Shown here one piece after another: positions 26,357 through 35,771 of a stretch of DNA of 64,000 bases (the first letter of the stretch is position 1; every line of letters begins with the position of its first letter). Source of the DNA: Allobosea sp. Its GTDB lineage: Bacteria; Pseudomonadota; Alphaproteobacteria; Rhizobiales; Beijerinckiaceae. The DNA lies in contig NZ_JAFKFX010000034.1 of NCBI RefSeq assembly GCF_017308075.1, positions 62,001-126,000 on the forward strand, given 5' to 3'. A program made the translations under genes and the position numbers. The notes beneath the pieces are model-generated. The model made no database searches and was not told where the DNA came from. It saw only the letters and a list, made by a program, of their open reading frames with translations.

Positions 26357-28596
26357 GCTCCGCCACCCCCAAGCGTCTCGCGATCATCGGCTGCGGAGCG
26401 GTCGTCGACCATCACATCCTGCCTGCACTGCGTCGGCTCGGCTGGCTGCCCTCGGTGCTGATCGACCGCTCGCCCGAGCGCGTGGCCCTGCTTGCCGGCA
26501 AGCTCGGCCGGCACGGCCGCGATGTCGTCCGCGCCGCCGACTGGCGTGAGGCCGCCGACAAGTTCGATGCCGCAATCGTCGCCGTGCCGCACGTCTTCCA
26601 TGGCCCGATCGGGACCGAGCTGCTCAAGGCCGGCAAGCATCTGTTCATGGAGAAGCCGCTGGCCGTGACCTCGGAGCAGTGCCAGACGATGATCGGCGAG
26701 GCCGAGACCCGCGGGCTCAGCCTCAGGGTTGGTCTGCTGCGGCGCTATCTGCTCGGCGCGCGCTGGCTCAAGGCGCTGATCGAATCCGGCACGCTCGGCA
26801 CGATCCGCAGCTTCAGCATTCGCGAGGGCTTCGTCTTCAACTGGGCGACCAGCTCCGATGCGCTGCTGCGGCGCGAGCTCGCCGCCGGCGGCGTGCTGAT
26901 GGATACCGGCGCACACACGCTCGATCTGCTGCTCTGGTGGCTCGGCGACGTCGCCTCGCTGCGCTACCGCGACGATGCCGCACAAGGGGTGGAGGCCGAC
27001 TGCCTGCTCGAATGCAGGATGGCTTCGGGTGCGACGGGAACGGTCGAGCTCAGCCGCACCCGCGATCTGCGCGACACGATTCAGATCCAGGGCAGCGCCG
27101 GCTTCGTCGAGGTTCATCTCTCCAAGAACATCGTCCTCGACGGCTCGCCAAACGCGCTCGCCTTCCGCCATGAGGGGCGGGCGGCGGCCGACCTGCCGCT
27201 GCAGCTTTTCCCCGAACTGTTCGATTCCGAGCTGCGCGATTTCGCCCGGAGCGTCGCGGGCGAGGTCACTGCCGGCATTCCCGGCAGCGAAGGCGCCCGC
27301 TCCGTCGCGCTGATCGAGCGCTGCTACGCCAATCGCGAACCGCTGACGCTCGGCTGGCGCAGCGACGCGGTCGATGGCGACGCGGACGACACGCCCCGCC
27401 TGCCCGCCGGCAGCACGGCGCTGCTCACCGGCGCGGCCGGCTTCATCGGTGGCAGGCTCGCCGAGCGGCTGGTCGAGCAGGGCGTCAAGGTGCGCTGCCT
27501 CGTGCGCAGCTTCGGCCAGGCGACACGCCTCGCCAGGCTGCCGGTCGAGATCGTCAACGGCAGGCTCGGCGAAGCCGGCCCTGCGGCCCGCGCCTTCGAC
27601 GGGGTCGATTACGTCTTTCACTGCGCCTATGACCACCGCTCCCGCAAGGCCAATCTCGACGGGCTCGAACAGCTGCTGGCAGGCGCCGCCAGGCAGAAGG
27701 TCAAGGGCTTCGTCTATCTCAGCAGCTTCTCGGTCTATGAGCCGTTTCCGGACGGCAAGCTGACCGAGGAGACCCGCAATGGCGACGTCTCCTGGCCCTA
27801 TGCCCGCAACAAGCTCGACCTCGAGGCCCGCACGTTGAAGGCCGCCCGCGAGGAGGGCGTGCCGGCCTCGATCATCCAGCCGGCCGTGGTCTATGGCCCA
27901 TTCTCCAAGCCCTGGGCGGACGCCCCGGCCCAGATGCTGATCACCGGCGACGTCATCCTGCCCGATGCCGGGGACGGCGTCTGCAATGCCGTCTTCATCG
28001 AGGACCTGATCGACGCGATGCTGCTCGCCGCGCTGCGCCCCGCGGCGGTCGGCGAGCGCTTCATCATCTCCGGCCCGGAACCGGTGAGCTGGGGTAAGTT
28101 CTTCAGCGCCATCGCGCAGGCCATCCAGGTGCCACCGCCGGTCTATTGGCCCAGCGCCCGGATTCGCGGCGAGAACAGCGGCCTCATGCGCGACATTAAG
28201 GCCGTGCTCGCCAACCCGAAGCGCCTGGTCCAGATCATCGTCCGCTGGCCACCGGCGCGCCAGGCGCTGCAGGCCGGCTACGATGCCTTGCCGCCCGGCC
28301 TGCACAAGCTGGTGACCAAGGCCTATTTCGGCGGCGGCGGCGGCCGACGCTTCGGGCTCCGTCACCTGCCCGATCCGCGCGCGCTCGCCCTCTATGAATC
28401 CCAGGCCTATGCCAGCAACGACAAGGCGGCGCGCCTGCTAGGCTACCGACCGCGTCATGGTTTTGCCGAAGGCATGGCGGTCACCGGCGCCTATCTGCGC
28501 TGGGCCTATGGCGATCTTTGCCGGGCGGGCGAGGCCGCCCGGGCCTCGACCCATGCCGCGCCGGAAGCTCCCGCAACGCTAGCCAAAGCGAGTTGA
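26353..28596 (+). CDS. Fusion of Gfo/Idh/MocA oxidoreductase and SDR epimerase/dehydratase
   Basis: 747 residues with two complete enzymes in one frame. Residues about 8-330 are Gfo/Idh/MocA: IIGCGAVVDHH loop, EKPLAVT at 100-106 and GGVLMDTGAHTLDLLLWWLG. Residues about 354-700 are extended SDR: LLTGAAGFIGGRL, YLSSFSVYEP and catalytic YARNK at about 483-487. Both catalytic motifs are intact and there is no stop or frameshift at the linker (PRLPAGSTA). ATGA overlap with the upstream gene. Likely catalyses two consecutive steps in making an unusual nucleotide sugar, for example oxidation/reduction plus epimerisation. Confidence 0.88.
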   Translation: MSSATPKRLAIIGCGAVVDHHILPALRRLGWLPSVLIDRSPERVALLAGKLGRHGRDVVRAADWREAADKFDAAIVAVPHVFHGPIGTELLKAGKHLFMEKPLAVTSEQCQTMIGEAETRGLSLRVGLLRRYLLGARWLKALIESGTLGTIRSFSIREGFVFNWATSSDALLRRELAAGGVLMDTGAHTLDLLLWWLGDVASLRYRDDAAQGVEADCLLECRMASGATGTVELSRTRDLRDTIQIQGSAGFVEVHLSKNIVLDGSPNALAFRHEGRAAADLPLQLFPELFDSELRDFARSVAGEVTAGIPGSEGARSVALIERCYANREPLTLGWRSDAVDGDADDTPRLPAGSTALLTGAAGFIGGRLAERLVEQGVKVRCLVRSFGQATRLARLPVEIVNGRLGEAGPAARAFDGVDYVFHCAYDHRSRKANLDGLEQLLAGAARQKVKGFVYLSSFSVYEPFPDGKLTEETRNGDVSWPYARNKLDLEARTLKAAREEGVPASIIQPAVVYGPFSKPWADAPAQMLITGDVILPDAGDGVCNAVFIEDLIDAMLLAALRPAAVGERFIISGPEPVSWGKFFSAIAQAIQVPPPVYWPSARIRGENSGLMRDIKAVLANPKRLVQIIVRWPPARQALQAGYDALPPGLHKLVTKAYFGGGGGRRFGLRHLPDPRALALYESQAYASNDKAARLLGYRPRHGFAEGMAVTGAYLRWAYGDLCRAGEAARASTHAAPEAPATLAKAS

Positions 28597-28599
28597 GCC

Positions 28600-29826
28600 T
28601 TGCTGCGCCATGCCTCCTGGACCTTGATCGATCAGGGCGTCGTCAGCCTCGGCGCCTTCCTGCTCAACATCGTGCTGGCGCGCCATATGGCGCCGGTCGA
28701 ATACGGCATCTTCGCGCTGATCTTCGGCATCCTGCTGATGATCCAGCTCTCGATCAGCTCGGTGATCTTCTATCCGATGTCGATCCGGATCGCGCGACTG
28801 CCCGAGGAGGAGCGCCCGGCGCTCGCCGGGCGCAGTCTTGCCTTGCTGCCGCTGCTCCTGCTGCCGGCGGCGACGCTGCTCGCCCTTGGGCTCGTCGTCA
28901 TGGCACGGTCCGACCTCGCCTTGCCCGTGGCGCTCCATCTCACCGTCTGGCAGGGGCAGGAAGCGCTGCGGCGCATCCTGTTCGCCGAGTTCCGCCATCG
29001 CGACGCGCTCGTCGGCGACAGCATCGCCTATCTTGGCGCGCCGCTCGCCGTGCTGATCCTGCTGCAACGGGGTACGCTGACGCTGCCAGGCGTCTTCTTC
29101 TGCATGGCGGCCGCATCGGGCGTGGCGCTCCTGGTCTCCTCCCGCCTCGTGCATGCCGAGCGGCCAGCCGCCGGGACGCTGCGCCCGACCTTCAGCGAGT
29201 TCTGGTCGCTCGGGCGCTGGTCGCTCGCCAACAACTTCGTCGGCGCTCTGCGGATCCAGATCCTGCTTTGGGGGCTGACCGCGATGTTCGGCGCCGCGGC
29301 GACCGCGGCCTTCCAGGCGGCGCTCAATGTCGTGAACCTGGCCAACCCGATCCTGCTCGGCCTGTGCAACGTCATCCCGCAGGCGGCGGCGCGCAAGTCC
29401 CGCGAAGGCTACCGGGCCGCCTGGAAGGCAGCGCGGGACTATGCCCTGATCGGCACATTACCCTTGCTGCCCTGCTATGCGGTGCTGCTCGCGGCACCGG
29501 ACCTTGTGCTCCTGCTGCTGTATGGCGCGGATTCCAGCTATCTCGGGCTCGCCCTGCTGATCCGGATTCTCGCGATCAGCTGGCTGCTCGGCTACTCCGC
29601 CGACATGATCTGCTCCTTCATGCATGGCGTCGACGCCGCTCGGCTTGCCCTGCTCGTCAGCGCCGCCGGCACGCTGGCGGCCGCGGCGCTGTTCCTGCCG
29701 CTGGTGCAGCCCTACGGGCTGATCGGCGCCTGCATCGCGCTCGGCGGCTCGAATCTGGTCCGGCTGCTGAGCGCGCACTGGTTCCTGACGAGGATGATTG
29801 CCCATGGTCGACCTTCTGCTGCCTGA
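28600..29826 (+). CDS. Wzx-like polysaccharide flippase
   Basis: 408 residues, about twelve hydrophobic segments, with the N-terminal pattern of the PST/MATE-like exporters (SWTLIDQGVVSLGAFLLNIVLARHMAP). It should flip undecaprenyl-linked repeat units to the periplasm for the polymerase at 9989. The start is a TTG four bases after the previous stop; no ATG occurs before the conserved first membrane segment, so TTG is accepted. Overlaps the next gene by 23 bases. Confidence 0.87.
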   Translation: MLRHASWTLIDQGVVSLGAFLLNIVLARHMAPVEYGIFALIFGILLMIQLSISSVIFYPMSIRIARLPEEERPALAGRSLALLPLLLLPAATLLALGLVVMARSDLALPVALHLTVWQGQEALRRILFAEFRHRDALVGDSIAYLGAPLAVLILLQRGTLTLPGVFFCMAAASGVALLVSSRLVHAERPAAGTLRPTFSEFWSLGRWSLANNFVGALRIQILLWGLTAMFGAAATAAFQAALNVVNLANPILLGLCNVIPQAAARKSREGYRAAWKAARDYALIGTLPLLPCYAVLLAAPDLVLLLLYGADSSYLGLALLIRILAISWLLGYSADMICSFMHGVDAARLALLVSAAGTLAAAALFLPLVQPYGLIGACIALGGSNLVRLLSAHWFLTRMIAHGRPSAA

Positions 29827-31021
29827 GACCGTTCGCTCCGCGCCCCCGCGCACCAGCCTCGACATCCGCCATGTCGTGATCGACGATGCCGGCCCGCACC
29901 CTTCCGCCGCCAACGGCGTCCACCATGTCGTCCGCAGGATGGCGCGCGAGCAGATCGCCGCCGGCGACGATGCCAGGATCCTGTTCCTGCGCAGCCATGA
30001 CCAGGATGGCAGCGGAGAGGCCGTCGACCTGCCGACCCTGATCCTGCCGCTCGACGGCAGGCAGCTGGCCGGAAGGGTCTACGATCTCGCCGAACCGATC
30101 ATCGCGGCGATGACGGCGGGAGCCGGGCCGAACACGGTGTTCCATATCCACACCGCCCGACAATTGCTGCTGCTGTCGCTGGCACGGGCGCTCACCCGGC
30201 GCGGTCTCCCCTTCGGCGTCACCGTGCATGGCCGGTATTCGCATGTCTTCGCCCCGCGAGGCCGTGTCGCGAGCTGGCGAACCGCGGCCTATCTGCGCCT
30301 CTTCGAGTGCCGGGCGCTGGAGCTGGCGCGTTTCGTCCAGGCGGTCTCCGTCGCCGAGGCGCGCATCATCAGCCGGCTCGCCCCCGATGCAAATGTCCAG
30401 ATCGTCCCGAACGCGGCCTATTCCAGCGTCTTCGACGGCGTTCCGCGGCGTCCCAGCCGTCATGTCAGCTTTGCGGAGTTCCCGATCTTCGGTTTCTGCG
30501 GCCGCTACGAGATCGTGCACAAGGGCCTCGATCTCCTGGTCGAAGGTTTCGCGATTTATCGCAGGCAGGGCGGCGGCGGGCGCCTGGTTCTGATCGGCAC
30601 CGGGCCGGCGCGAGACATTCTGGCCGCGATGGCCGCCACGCTCGGCATCACCGATGCGATCGATATCCAGGGCCCATGCTTCGGCGAGGAGAAGCACAGG
30701 AAGATGTCGGGCTGGCACTTCTTCGTACAGCCTTCGCGCTTCGACGGCGTGCCGATCGCGGCGCTGGAGGCCGCACTCGCGGGGCTTCCACTGGTGGTTT
30801 CGCAGGAAACCGGGCTCGCAGAACAGGTGGCGAGCGCCAATGCCGGCCTCGTCATGCGCGATCTGACGGCAGACGCGGTCGCGGAAGCTTTTCACAAGGC
30901 GGCGCTGTCCTCCGAGGAGGGCTGGCGGAACATGATGCTGGAAGCACATGCGATGGCGACCGAAATCGGAGACTGGACGCCGATCGTCGCGGAACTTCGC
31001 AAGCTCTACCTGGCCGGATAG
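29804..31021 (+). CDS. GT4-family glycosyltransferase (2)
   Basis: 405 residues. N-terminal acceptor domain (PSAANGVHHVVRRMA glycine-containing loop, FHIHTARQLLLLSL) and C-terminal Glycos_transf_1 domain with FGFCGRYEIVHKGLDLLVEGF, FVQPSRFDGVPIAALEAALAGLPLV. GAGGATGA lies about seven bases before ATG 29804; an in-frame TTG two codons earlier is less likely. Last gene of block C, convergent with the LuxR regulator 28 bases away. Confidence 0.88.
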   Translation: MVDLLLPETVRSAPPRTSLDIRHVVIDDAGPHPSAANGVHHVVRRMAREQIAAGDDARILFLRSHDQDGSGEAVDLPTLILPLDGRQLAGRVYDLAEPIIAAMTAGAGPNTVFHIHTARQLLLLSLARALTRRGLPFGVTVHGRYSHVFAPRGRVASWRTAAYLRLFECRALELARFVQAVSVAEARIISRLAPDANVQIVPNAAYSSVFDGVPRRPSRHVSFAEFPIFGFCGRYEIVHKGLDLLVEGFAIYRRQGGGGRLVLIGTGPARDILAAMAATLGITDAIDIQGPCFGEEKHRKMSGWHFFVQPSRFDGVPIAALEAALAGLPLVVSQETGLAEQVASANAGLVMRDLTADAVAEAFHKAALSSEEGWRNMMLEAHAMATEIGDWTPIVAELRKLYLAG

Positions 31022-31049
31022 GCCTCACATCGCGGCTCGAGAACGAGCC

Positions 31050-31784
31050 TCAAGACGCCGCGGCGATGATCGTCTCGCTGCCATACCCGATGCCGCTGAG
31101 ATCGGCGGCCGGCGCCGGTTCCAGATGGCTGACCGCCCAGATCGCTGCCTGAGTCCGGTTCTGGACCCGGATCTTGCGCAAGATCGCCTTGATATGGACC
31201 TTCACCGTCGCTTCGCCGATCTGCAGACGCCGGGCTATGACCTTGTTGGAATCGCCCTGGATCAGGCATTTGAGGATCTGCATCTCTCGCGCGGACAGGC
31301 CGCGGCCCGAATTGGAGGGCGGCGGCGAATAGGCAATGACTTCCTTCTCGACGTGAATGTCGACGCCATGCTCCTTGCCGATCTCCTTCAGGACATCCGC
31401 AGGAAACAGGCTCTCGCCAAGCATGACCAGCTCAAGAGACTTCACAAGTGTAACGAAATTAATCCGCTTCAGAAGATAAGCTGAAACAGATAGTTTGAAA
31501 GCAAGCTGAACCTGCCTCGTATCGTAATCATCCGACAATATGACGATCTTCGAATCCGAAAACAAATTTCGAAAACTTAGAATACTTTTTTCCATCAAAT
31601 CGATATCATCATTTACGCATATAATAATTAGAGACAAACTTCTCAGATCTCGGCATTTATTCGTAAAATCGTCGAAATCACTAGCTGAAGCTACGATATC
31701 AAAACCACGATTTCCGAGTATCTCGCGAACACCCTCTGAAAAGAGAGCGCACCGATCGATAAATGCTGTACTCACTCCACTCAT
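31050..31784 (-). CDS. LuxR-family regulator with degenerate receiver domain
   Basis: 244 residues: receiver-like region (1-125), linker, and intact GerE helix-turn-helix (GLSAREMQILKCLIQGDS with ATVKVHIKAILRKI). The receiver keeps Ser84 and Lys106 (SAYLLK) but the acidic pair is Asp10-Arg11 and the phospho-Asp position in SLIIICVND is Cys56, so normal phosphorylation is unlikely. The 5' third of the gene is much more AT-rich than its 3' end. Position at the end of the EPS locus suggests it regulates it, perhaps through another input such as redox at Cys56; that is speculative. Confidence 0.85.
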   Translation of the reverse strand: MSGVSTAFIDRCALFSEGVREILGNRGFDIVASASDFDDFTNKCRDLRSLSLIIICVNDDIDLMEKSILSFRNLFSDSKIVILSDDYDTRQVQLAFKLSVSAYLLKRINFVTLVKSLELVMLGESLFPADVLKEIGKEHGVDIHVEKEVIAYSPPPSNSGRGLSAREMQILKCLIQGDSNKVIARRLQIGEATVKVHIKAILRKIRVQNRTQAAIWAVSHLEPAPAADLSGIGYGSETIIAAAS

Positions 31785-32490
31785 AACAAGCCCCCTTATC
31801 TATAGCATTTTAGTCTCCGGCAGTATTGATAGCCATCTACCCTACTATATAACTACATCAAGATACTCATCTGGAGGGGGCGTGACAAGCTATCCCTAGC
31901 CAGAACACGAAATTTTGATTAAAATATTAACCTTTAATCATTCCCTGTTATTTCAATATGAAACACGAGCCGCACAATTCTATTAAATTATAACAAACAA
32001 AATTGAAGAACAATGAATAATATATCAAATTTAGCAAAGATATGATCATCTCTAAAATGGCATTTAAATTAATATTGATCCTTTGCATGCTATAATGAAT
32101 TGATATTTTTTTGTAAAAAACTTCATAGTCGACACTATCCAGCTCGCCCCGCAAGCAGTGAGGCTCTTTTCTCGTTACCCCCCATTTTTGTCCTCTAGCC
32201 TCCCTCGAACGGAGTACCTCTCACGAGCCCCGATTATGGCGCCCGGCCGTCACGTCGCCGGCCATGAAATCGTTCGGCTCCAAGCCCTTCCGCGCCGCCG
32301 GCACAACGTGCTCCCAGACAGCCTCTGCTATCACGGCAGGCATGTGTGCTCCCCAGGTTCTTTTCGCAGCGACGGCACCGTGACCGCCAACCGGAAAACG
32401 GACGGCACACCAAGCCGAAAGCATGCTTCCCCTGTGTCCGGCAAGCGCCTAGCCTCCCGATGACGAGGCTAGGCGGAAAGGCGACGGACG
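31785..32490. other. AT-rich intergenic island
   Basis: 706 bases. Bases 31921-32100 are about 24 percent GC by hand count. The region is full of stop codons; the longest frame (31948-32154, minus, 68 codons) has no ribosome site and AT-driven composition. Bases 32160-32490 are GC-rich with no supportable gene and lead into the acetolactate-synthase-like gene. It probably contains the promoter of the degenerate-receiver regulator. Confidence 0.6.
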
Positions 32491-34146
32491 ATGAAGAAGG
32501 GATCGGATCTTCTGGTTGCGGCGCTCGAAAACGAGGGCGTCGACCGCATTTTCGGCGTGCCGGGCGAGGAGAATCTCGACGTCGTCGAATCCTTGCGGAC
32601 CTCGAAAATCGAATTGGTGCTGACCCGCCATGAGCAGGCCGCCGCCTTCATGGCGGCGACACATGGCAGGCTGACCGGAAAGCCCGGCGTCTGCATCGCG
32701 ACGCTCGGCCCCGGCGCACTGAACTTCTCGACCGGTGCGGCCTATGCCCATCTCGGGGCCATGCCGATGATCCTGATCACCGGCCAGAAGGCGATCATGA
32801 CCGCCAAACAGGCCCGCTTCCAGATCGTCGATGTCGTCGCCTCGATGAAGCCGCTGACCAAGATGACCCGGCAAATCGTCAGTGCCGCGAGCATTCCCTC
32901 CGCGGTGCGCGATGCCTTCCGCGTCGCGATGGAGGAGCGGCCCGGGCCGGTGCATCTCGAACTGCCCGAGGACATCGCCTCCGAAGAAATCGAAGACATC
33001 CCGCTGATCCCGGTGCACCCGCTGGAACGACCGGTGGCCGATCCTGCGGCGCTCGACCGCGCCGCGGCGCTGATCCTCGCCGCCAGGCGCCCGCTCGTGA
33101 TGATCGGCGCCGCCGGCAACCGCCCGCGCCTGGTCGAGGCGCTCTCGGCCTTCGTGCGCCGCGCCCGCCTGCCCTTCTTCAACACCCAGATGGGCAAGGG
33201 CGCCGTGACCGGCGGCTCCAATCTCTATATCGGCACGGCGGCCCTCTCGGAGGGCGACTATGTCCACCGCGCCGTCGAGCAGGCCGACCTGATCATCGCG
33301 ATCGGCCATGACACGGTCGAGAAGCCACCCTTCCTGATGAAGAGCGCCGGCGGCTCGAAAGTGATCCATATCGGCTACCAGTCGGCCACGGTCGAGCAGG
33401 TCTATCATCCCGATGCCGAGGTCATCGGCGATATCGGCGCGACCGTTACCGCCCTCGCCGACAGGCTGGGCGGCAAGCTCGAGGCCGATACGCATCTGCT
33501 GGAGCTACGCCAGAAGATCCTGGCACGGATCAACGACCGCGCAGAGGAGGACCGTTTCCCGCCGACGCCGCAGCGCATCGTTCACGACGTCCGCAAGGTG
33601 ATGCCGGAGGACGGCATCGTCTGCCTCGACAATGGCATGTACAAGATCTGGTTCGCGCGGAACTACCGGACCCATGTCGCGAATACACTGCTGCTCGACA
33701 ATGCGCTGGCGACGATGGGCGCCGGCCTGCCCTCGGCGATGATGGCGGCGATGCTCAATCCCGGCCGCCGGGTGATGGCAGTCTGTGGCGATGGCGGCTT
33801 CATGATGAACTCGCAGGAGATGGAGACTGCCGTTAGGCTCGGCCTAAACCTCGTCGTGGTGATCCTGAACGACAGCGCCTATGGCATGATCCGCTGGAAG
33901 CAGGCGGTCGACGGCTTCCCGGATTATGGGATGAGCTTCGGCAACCCGGATTTCGTCCGCTATGCGCAGGCCTATGGCGCCAAGGGCTCGCGCGTCGAAA
34001 CGGTCGAAGACCTCGTGCCGACACTGGAGGCGGCCTTCGCCAGCGGCGGCGTCCATCTCGTCGAGGTTCCGATCGACTATTCGGAAAATACGCGCGTCCT
34101 GGTCGAGGAGCTGCGCAACCGTTCGCCGGATGTCGAGCTAGCTTGA
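32491..34146 (+). CDS. Acetolactate synthase-like thiamine-diphosphate enzyme
   Basis: 551 residues with the three-domain TPP fold: N-terminal PYR domain with catalytic Glu48 in TRHEQAAAFMA, central FAD/DHAP-like domain (about 190-330), and C-terminal TPP-binding GDGGFMMNSQEM to VVVILND (about 432-460). AlsS/IlvB-like; condenses two pyruvates to acetolactate or acts on a related 2-keto acid. No small regulatory subunit gene follows; instead an aldehyde dehydrogenase does, pointing to a catabolic rather than branched-chain role. Exact substrate unsure. Confidence 0.85.
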   Translation: MKKGSDLLVAALENEGVDRIFGVPGEENLDVVESLRTSKIELVLTRHEQAAAFMAATHGRLTGKPGVCIATLGPGALNFSTGAAYAHLGAMPMILITGQKAIMTAKQARFQIVDVVASMKPLTKMTRQIVSAASIPSAVRDAFRVAMEERPGPVHLELPEDIASEEIEDIPLIPVHPLERPVADPAALDRAAALILAARRPLVMIGAAGNRPRLVEALSAFVRRARLPFFNTQMGKGAVTGGSNLYIGTAALSEGDYVHRAVEQADLIIAIGHDTVEKPPFLMKSAGGSKVIHIGYQSATVEQVYHPDAEVIGDIGATVTALADRLGGKLEADTHLLELRQKILARINDRAEEDRFPPTPQRIVHDVRKVMPEDGIVCLDNGMYKIWFARNYRTHVANTLLLDNALATMGAGLPSAMMAAMLNPGRRVMAVCGDGGFMMNSQEMETAVRLGLNLVVVILNDSAYGMIRWKQAVDGFPDYGMSFGNPDFVRYAQAYGAKGSRVETVEDLVPTLEAAFASGGVHLVEVPIDYSENTRVLVEELRNRSPDVELA

Positions 34147-34171
34147 ACCGGAGAAGGCCCACATCTCCAGC

Positions 34172-34278
34172 CTTCATCCTGAGGAGCCAATTCACCTGAA
34201 ATGGCGTCTCGAAGGATGCTCCAGTGCTCTCTGGACCTCCCCTTCGAAACGCCGCTATCGCGGCTCCTCAGGATGAGG
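34172..34278. repeat. Nested palindromic intergenic element (REP-like)
   Basis: Outer perfect 15-base inverted repeat: TCATCCTGAGGAGCC at 34174-34188 and its complement at 34262-34276. Inside it, GGCGTCTCGAAGG at 34203-34215 pairs with CCTTCGAAACGCC at 34241-34253 with one mismatch. The whole could fold into a branched hairpin. The CATCCTGAGGAGC / CGTCTCGAAGGATG words recall abundant palindromes in Bradyrhizobium- and Bosea-like genomes; copy number cannot be tested here. It occupies nearly the whole gap between two genes. Confidence 0.75.
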
Positions 34279-34305
34279 GTCCTGGTTGGAAGGAAGGGAC
34301 ATGCC

Positions 34306-35688
34306 ATGCTGCAGGTTGTTCAAGCCTATGATCGCGCACCCATCGAGGAGATCGCCACCGACGATGCGGCGGCGCTCGAGGCCAAGCTCCAGGCTGCAGA
34401 AAAAGTGTTTCGAGATCGCGATGGCTGGCTGAAGCCGCATGAGCGAATGGCGATCCTGCGGCGGCTCGCCGGCCTGCTGGAGGGCAAGCGCGAGCATTTC
34501 GCCCGCCAGATCGCGCGTGAAGGCGGCAAGCCGCTCACTGACGCCATCGTCGAGACGACCCGCGCCATCGACGGCATCCACAACGCCGTCGAGGAGCTGC
34601 GCAACTTCGCCGGCCGGGAAATCCCGATGGGGCTGTCGCCTGCCGCGGCCAATCGCTGGGCCTTCACCACCAAGGAGCCGATCGGCATCGTCGCGGCGAT
34701 CTCGGCCTTCAACCACCCGCTCAACCTGATCGTCCACCAGGTCGTCCCGGCGATCGCGACCGGCTGTCCGGTGATCGTCAAGCCGGCGGGAACCACGCCG
34801 CTCAGCTGCCGCGACTTCGTCGCTTTGGTGCACGAGGCCGGGCTGCCGGAAGCCTGGTGCCAGAGCTTCATTCCGGAAAGCACGGAGCTGGCGGAAAGGC
34901 TCGCCACCGACAGGCGCATCGCCTTCCTCAGCTTCATCGGCTCGGCCAAGGTCGGCTGGTATCTGCATGCGAAGCTGGCGCATGGCGCTCGCTCGGCGCT
35001 GGAGCATGGCGGCGCGGCGCCGGCGATCGTCGACCGCAGCGCCGATCTCGACAAGATCATCGAGCCGCTGGTGAAGGGCGGCTATTACCATGCCGGACAG
35101 GTCTGCGTGTCGACGCAGCGCATCTTCGTCCATCGCGAGATCGTCGATGCTTTCAGCGAGCGGCTGGTCGCACGCGTCGAGGCGCTGCGCACCGGCGACC
35201 CCGTGCTGAAGGACACCGAAGTCGGCCCATTGATCCAGCCGCGTGAGGCCGACCGCGTCGCCGCCTGGATCGAGGAAGCCGTCAAGGGCGGCGCGAAGCT
35301 CGCGACCGGCGGCAAGCGGCTGTCGGAGACGACGCTGGAGCCGACCGTGCTGCTCGACCCCGCCATCGACGCGAAGGTTTCGCAGCTCGAGATCTTCGGG
35401 CCGGTGGTCAGCATCTATCCCTATGCGAAACTGGACGACGCCATCGCCCGGGCGAACGGCCTGCCGGTCGCTTTCCAGGCCAGCATCTTCGCGCAGGACA
35501 TCGACATCGCCCTGCATGCCGCCGAGCGGCTCGACGCCTCGGCGGTGATGATCAACGACCCCACCACCTTCCGCACCGACTGGATGCCCTTCGCCGGACG
35601 GCGCGAATCCGGCTACGGCACCGGCGGCATCCCCTACACCATGCGCGACATGACGCAGGAGAAGATGATCCTGCTGAACCGGCGCTGA
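34306..35688 (+). CDS. Aldehyde dehydrogenase family protein
   Basis: 460 residues, NAD(P)+-dependent ALDH fold. Catalytic Cys267 in AGQVCVSTQR and general-base Glu233 in ALEHGGAAP have the usual 34-residue spacing; cofactor motif VIVKPAGTTPLS and FIGSAKVGW are present. The C-terminus has GRRESGYGTGGIPYTMRDMTQ. The ELGGK motif is altered to EHGGA. ATG 34306 follows GGAAGGAAGGG; the frame is open back through the palindromic repeat to 34201, which is not coding. Probably acts with the adjacent TPP enzyme; substrate unknown. Confidence 0.9.
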   Translation: MLQVVQAYDRAPIEEIATDDAAALEAKLQAAEKVFRDRDGWLKPHERMAILRRLAGLLEGKREHFARQIAREGGKPLTDAIVETTRAIDGIHNAVEELRNFAGREIPMGLSPAAANRWAFTTKEPIGIVAAISAFNHPLNLIVHQVVPAIATGCPVIVKPAGTTPLSCRDFVALVHEAGLPEAWCQSFIPESTELAERLATDRRIAFLSFIGSAKVGWYLHAKLAHGARSALEHGGAAPAIVDRSADLDKIIEPLVKGGYYHAGQVCVSTQRIFVHREIVDAFSERLVARVEALRTGDPVLKDTEVGPLIQPREADRVAAWIEEAVKGGAKLATGGKRLSETTLEPTVLLDPAIDAKVSQLEIFGPVVSIYPYAKLDDAIARANGLPVAFQASIFAQDIDIALHAAERLDASAVMINDPTTFRTDWMPFAGRRESGYGTGGIPYTMRDMTQEKMILLNRR

Positions 35689-35771
35689 TCCCTTCGGCCA
35701 TATCGAGGCTCGGGCGGCCGTGGCGAGCCGCCGCCGCCCGTGCGCCCTGCCCCCCGACAGAGACCCAAGCC

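Noticed and set aside
26335..28365. 676-codon minus-strand ORF
   Set aside because: Antisense shadow of the oxidoreductase-epimerase fusion gene.
31948..32154. 68-codon minus-strand ORF in the AT-rich island
   Set aside because: Composition (Ile, Asn, Leu, Phe rich) follows base bias, there is no ribosome site and no recognisable domain.
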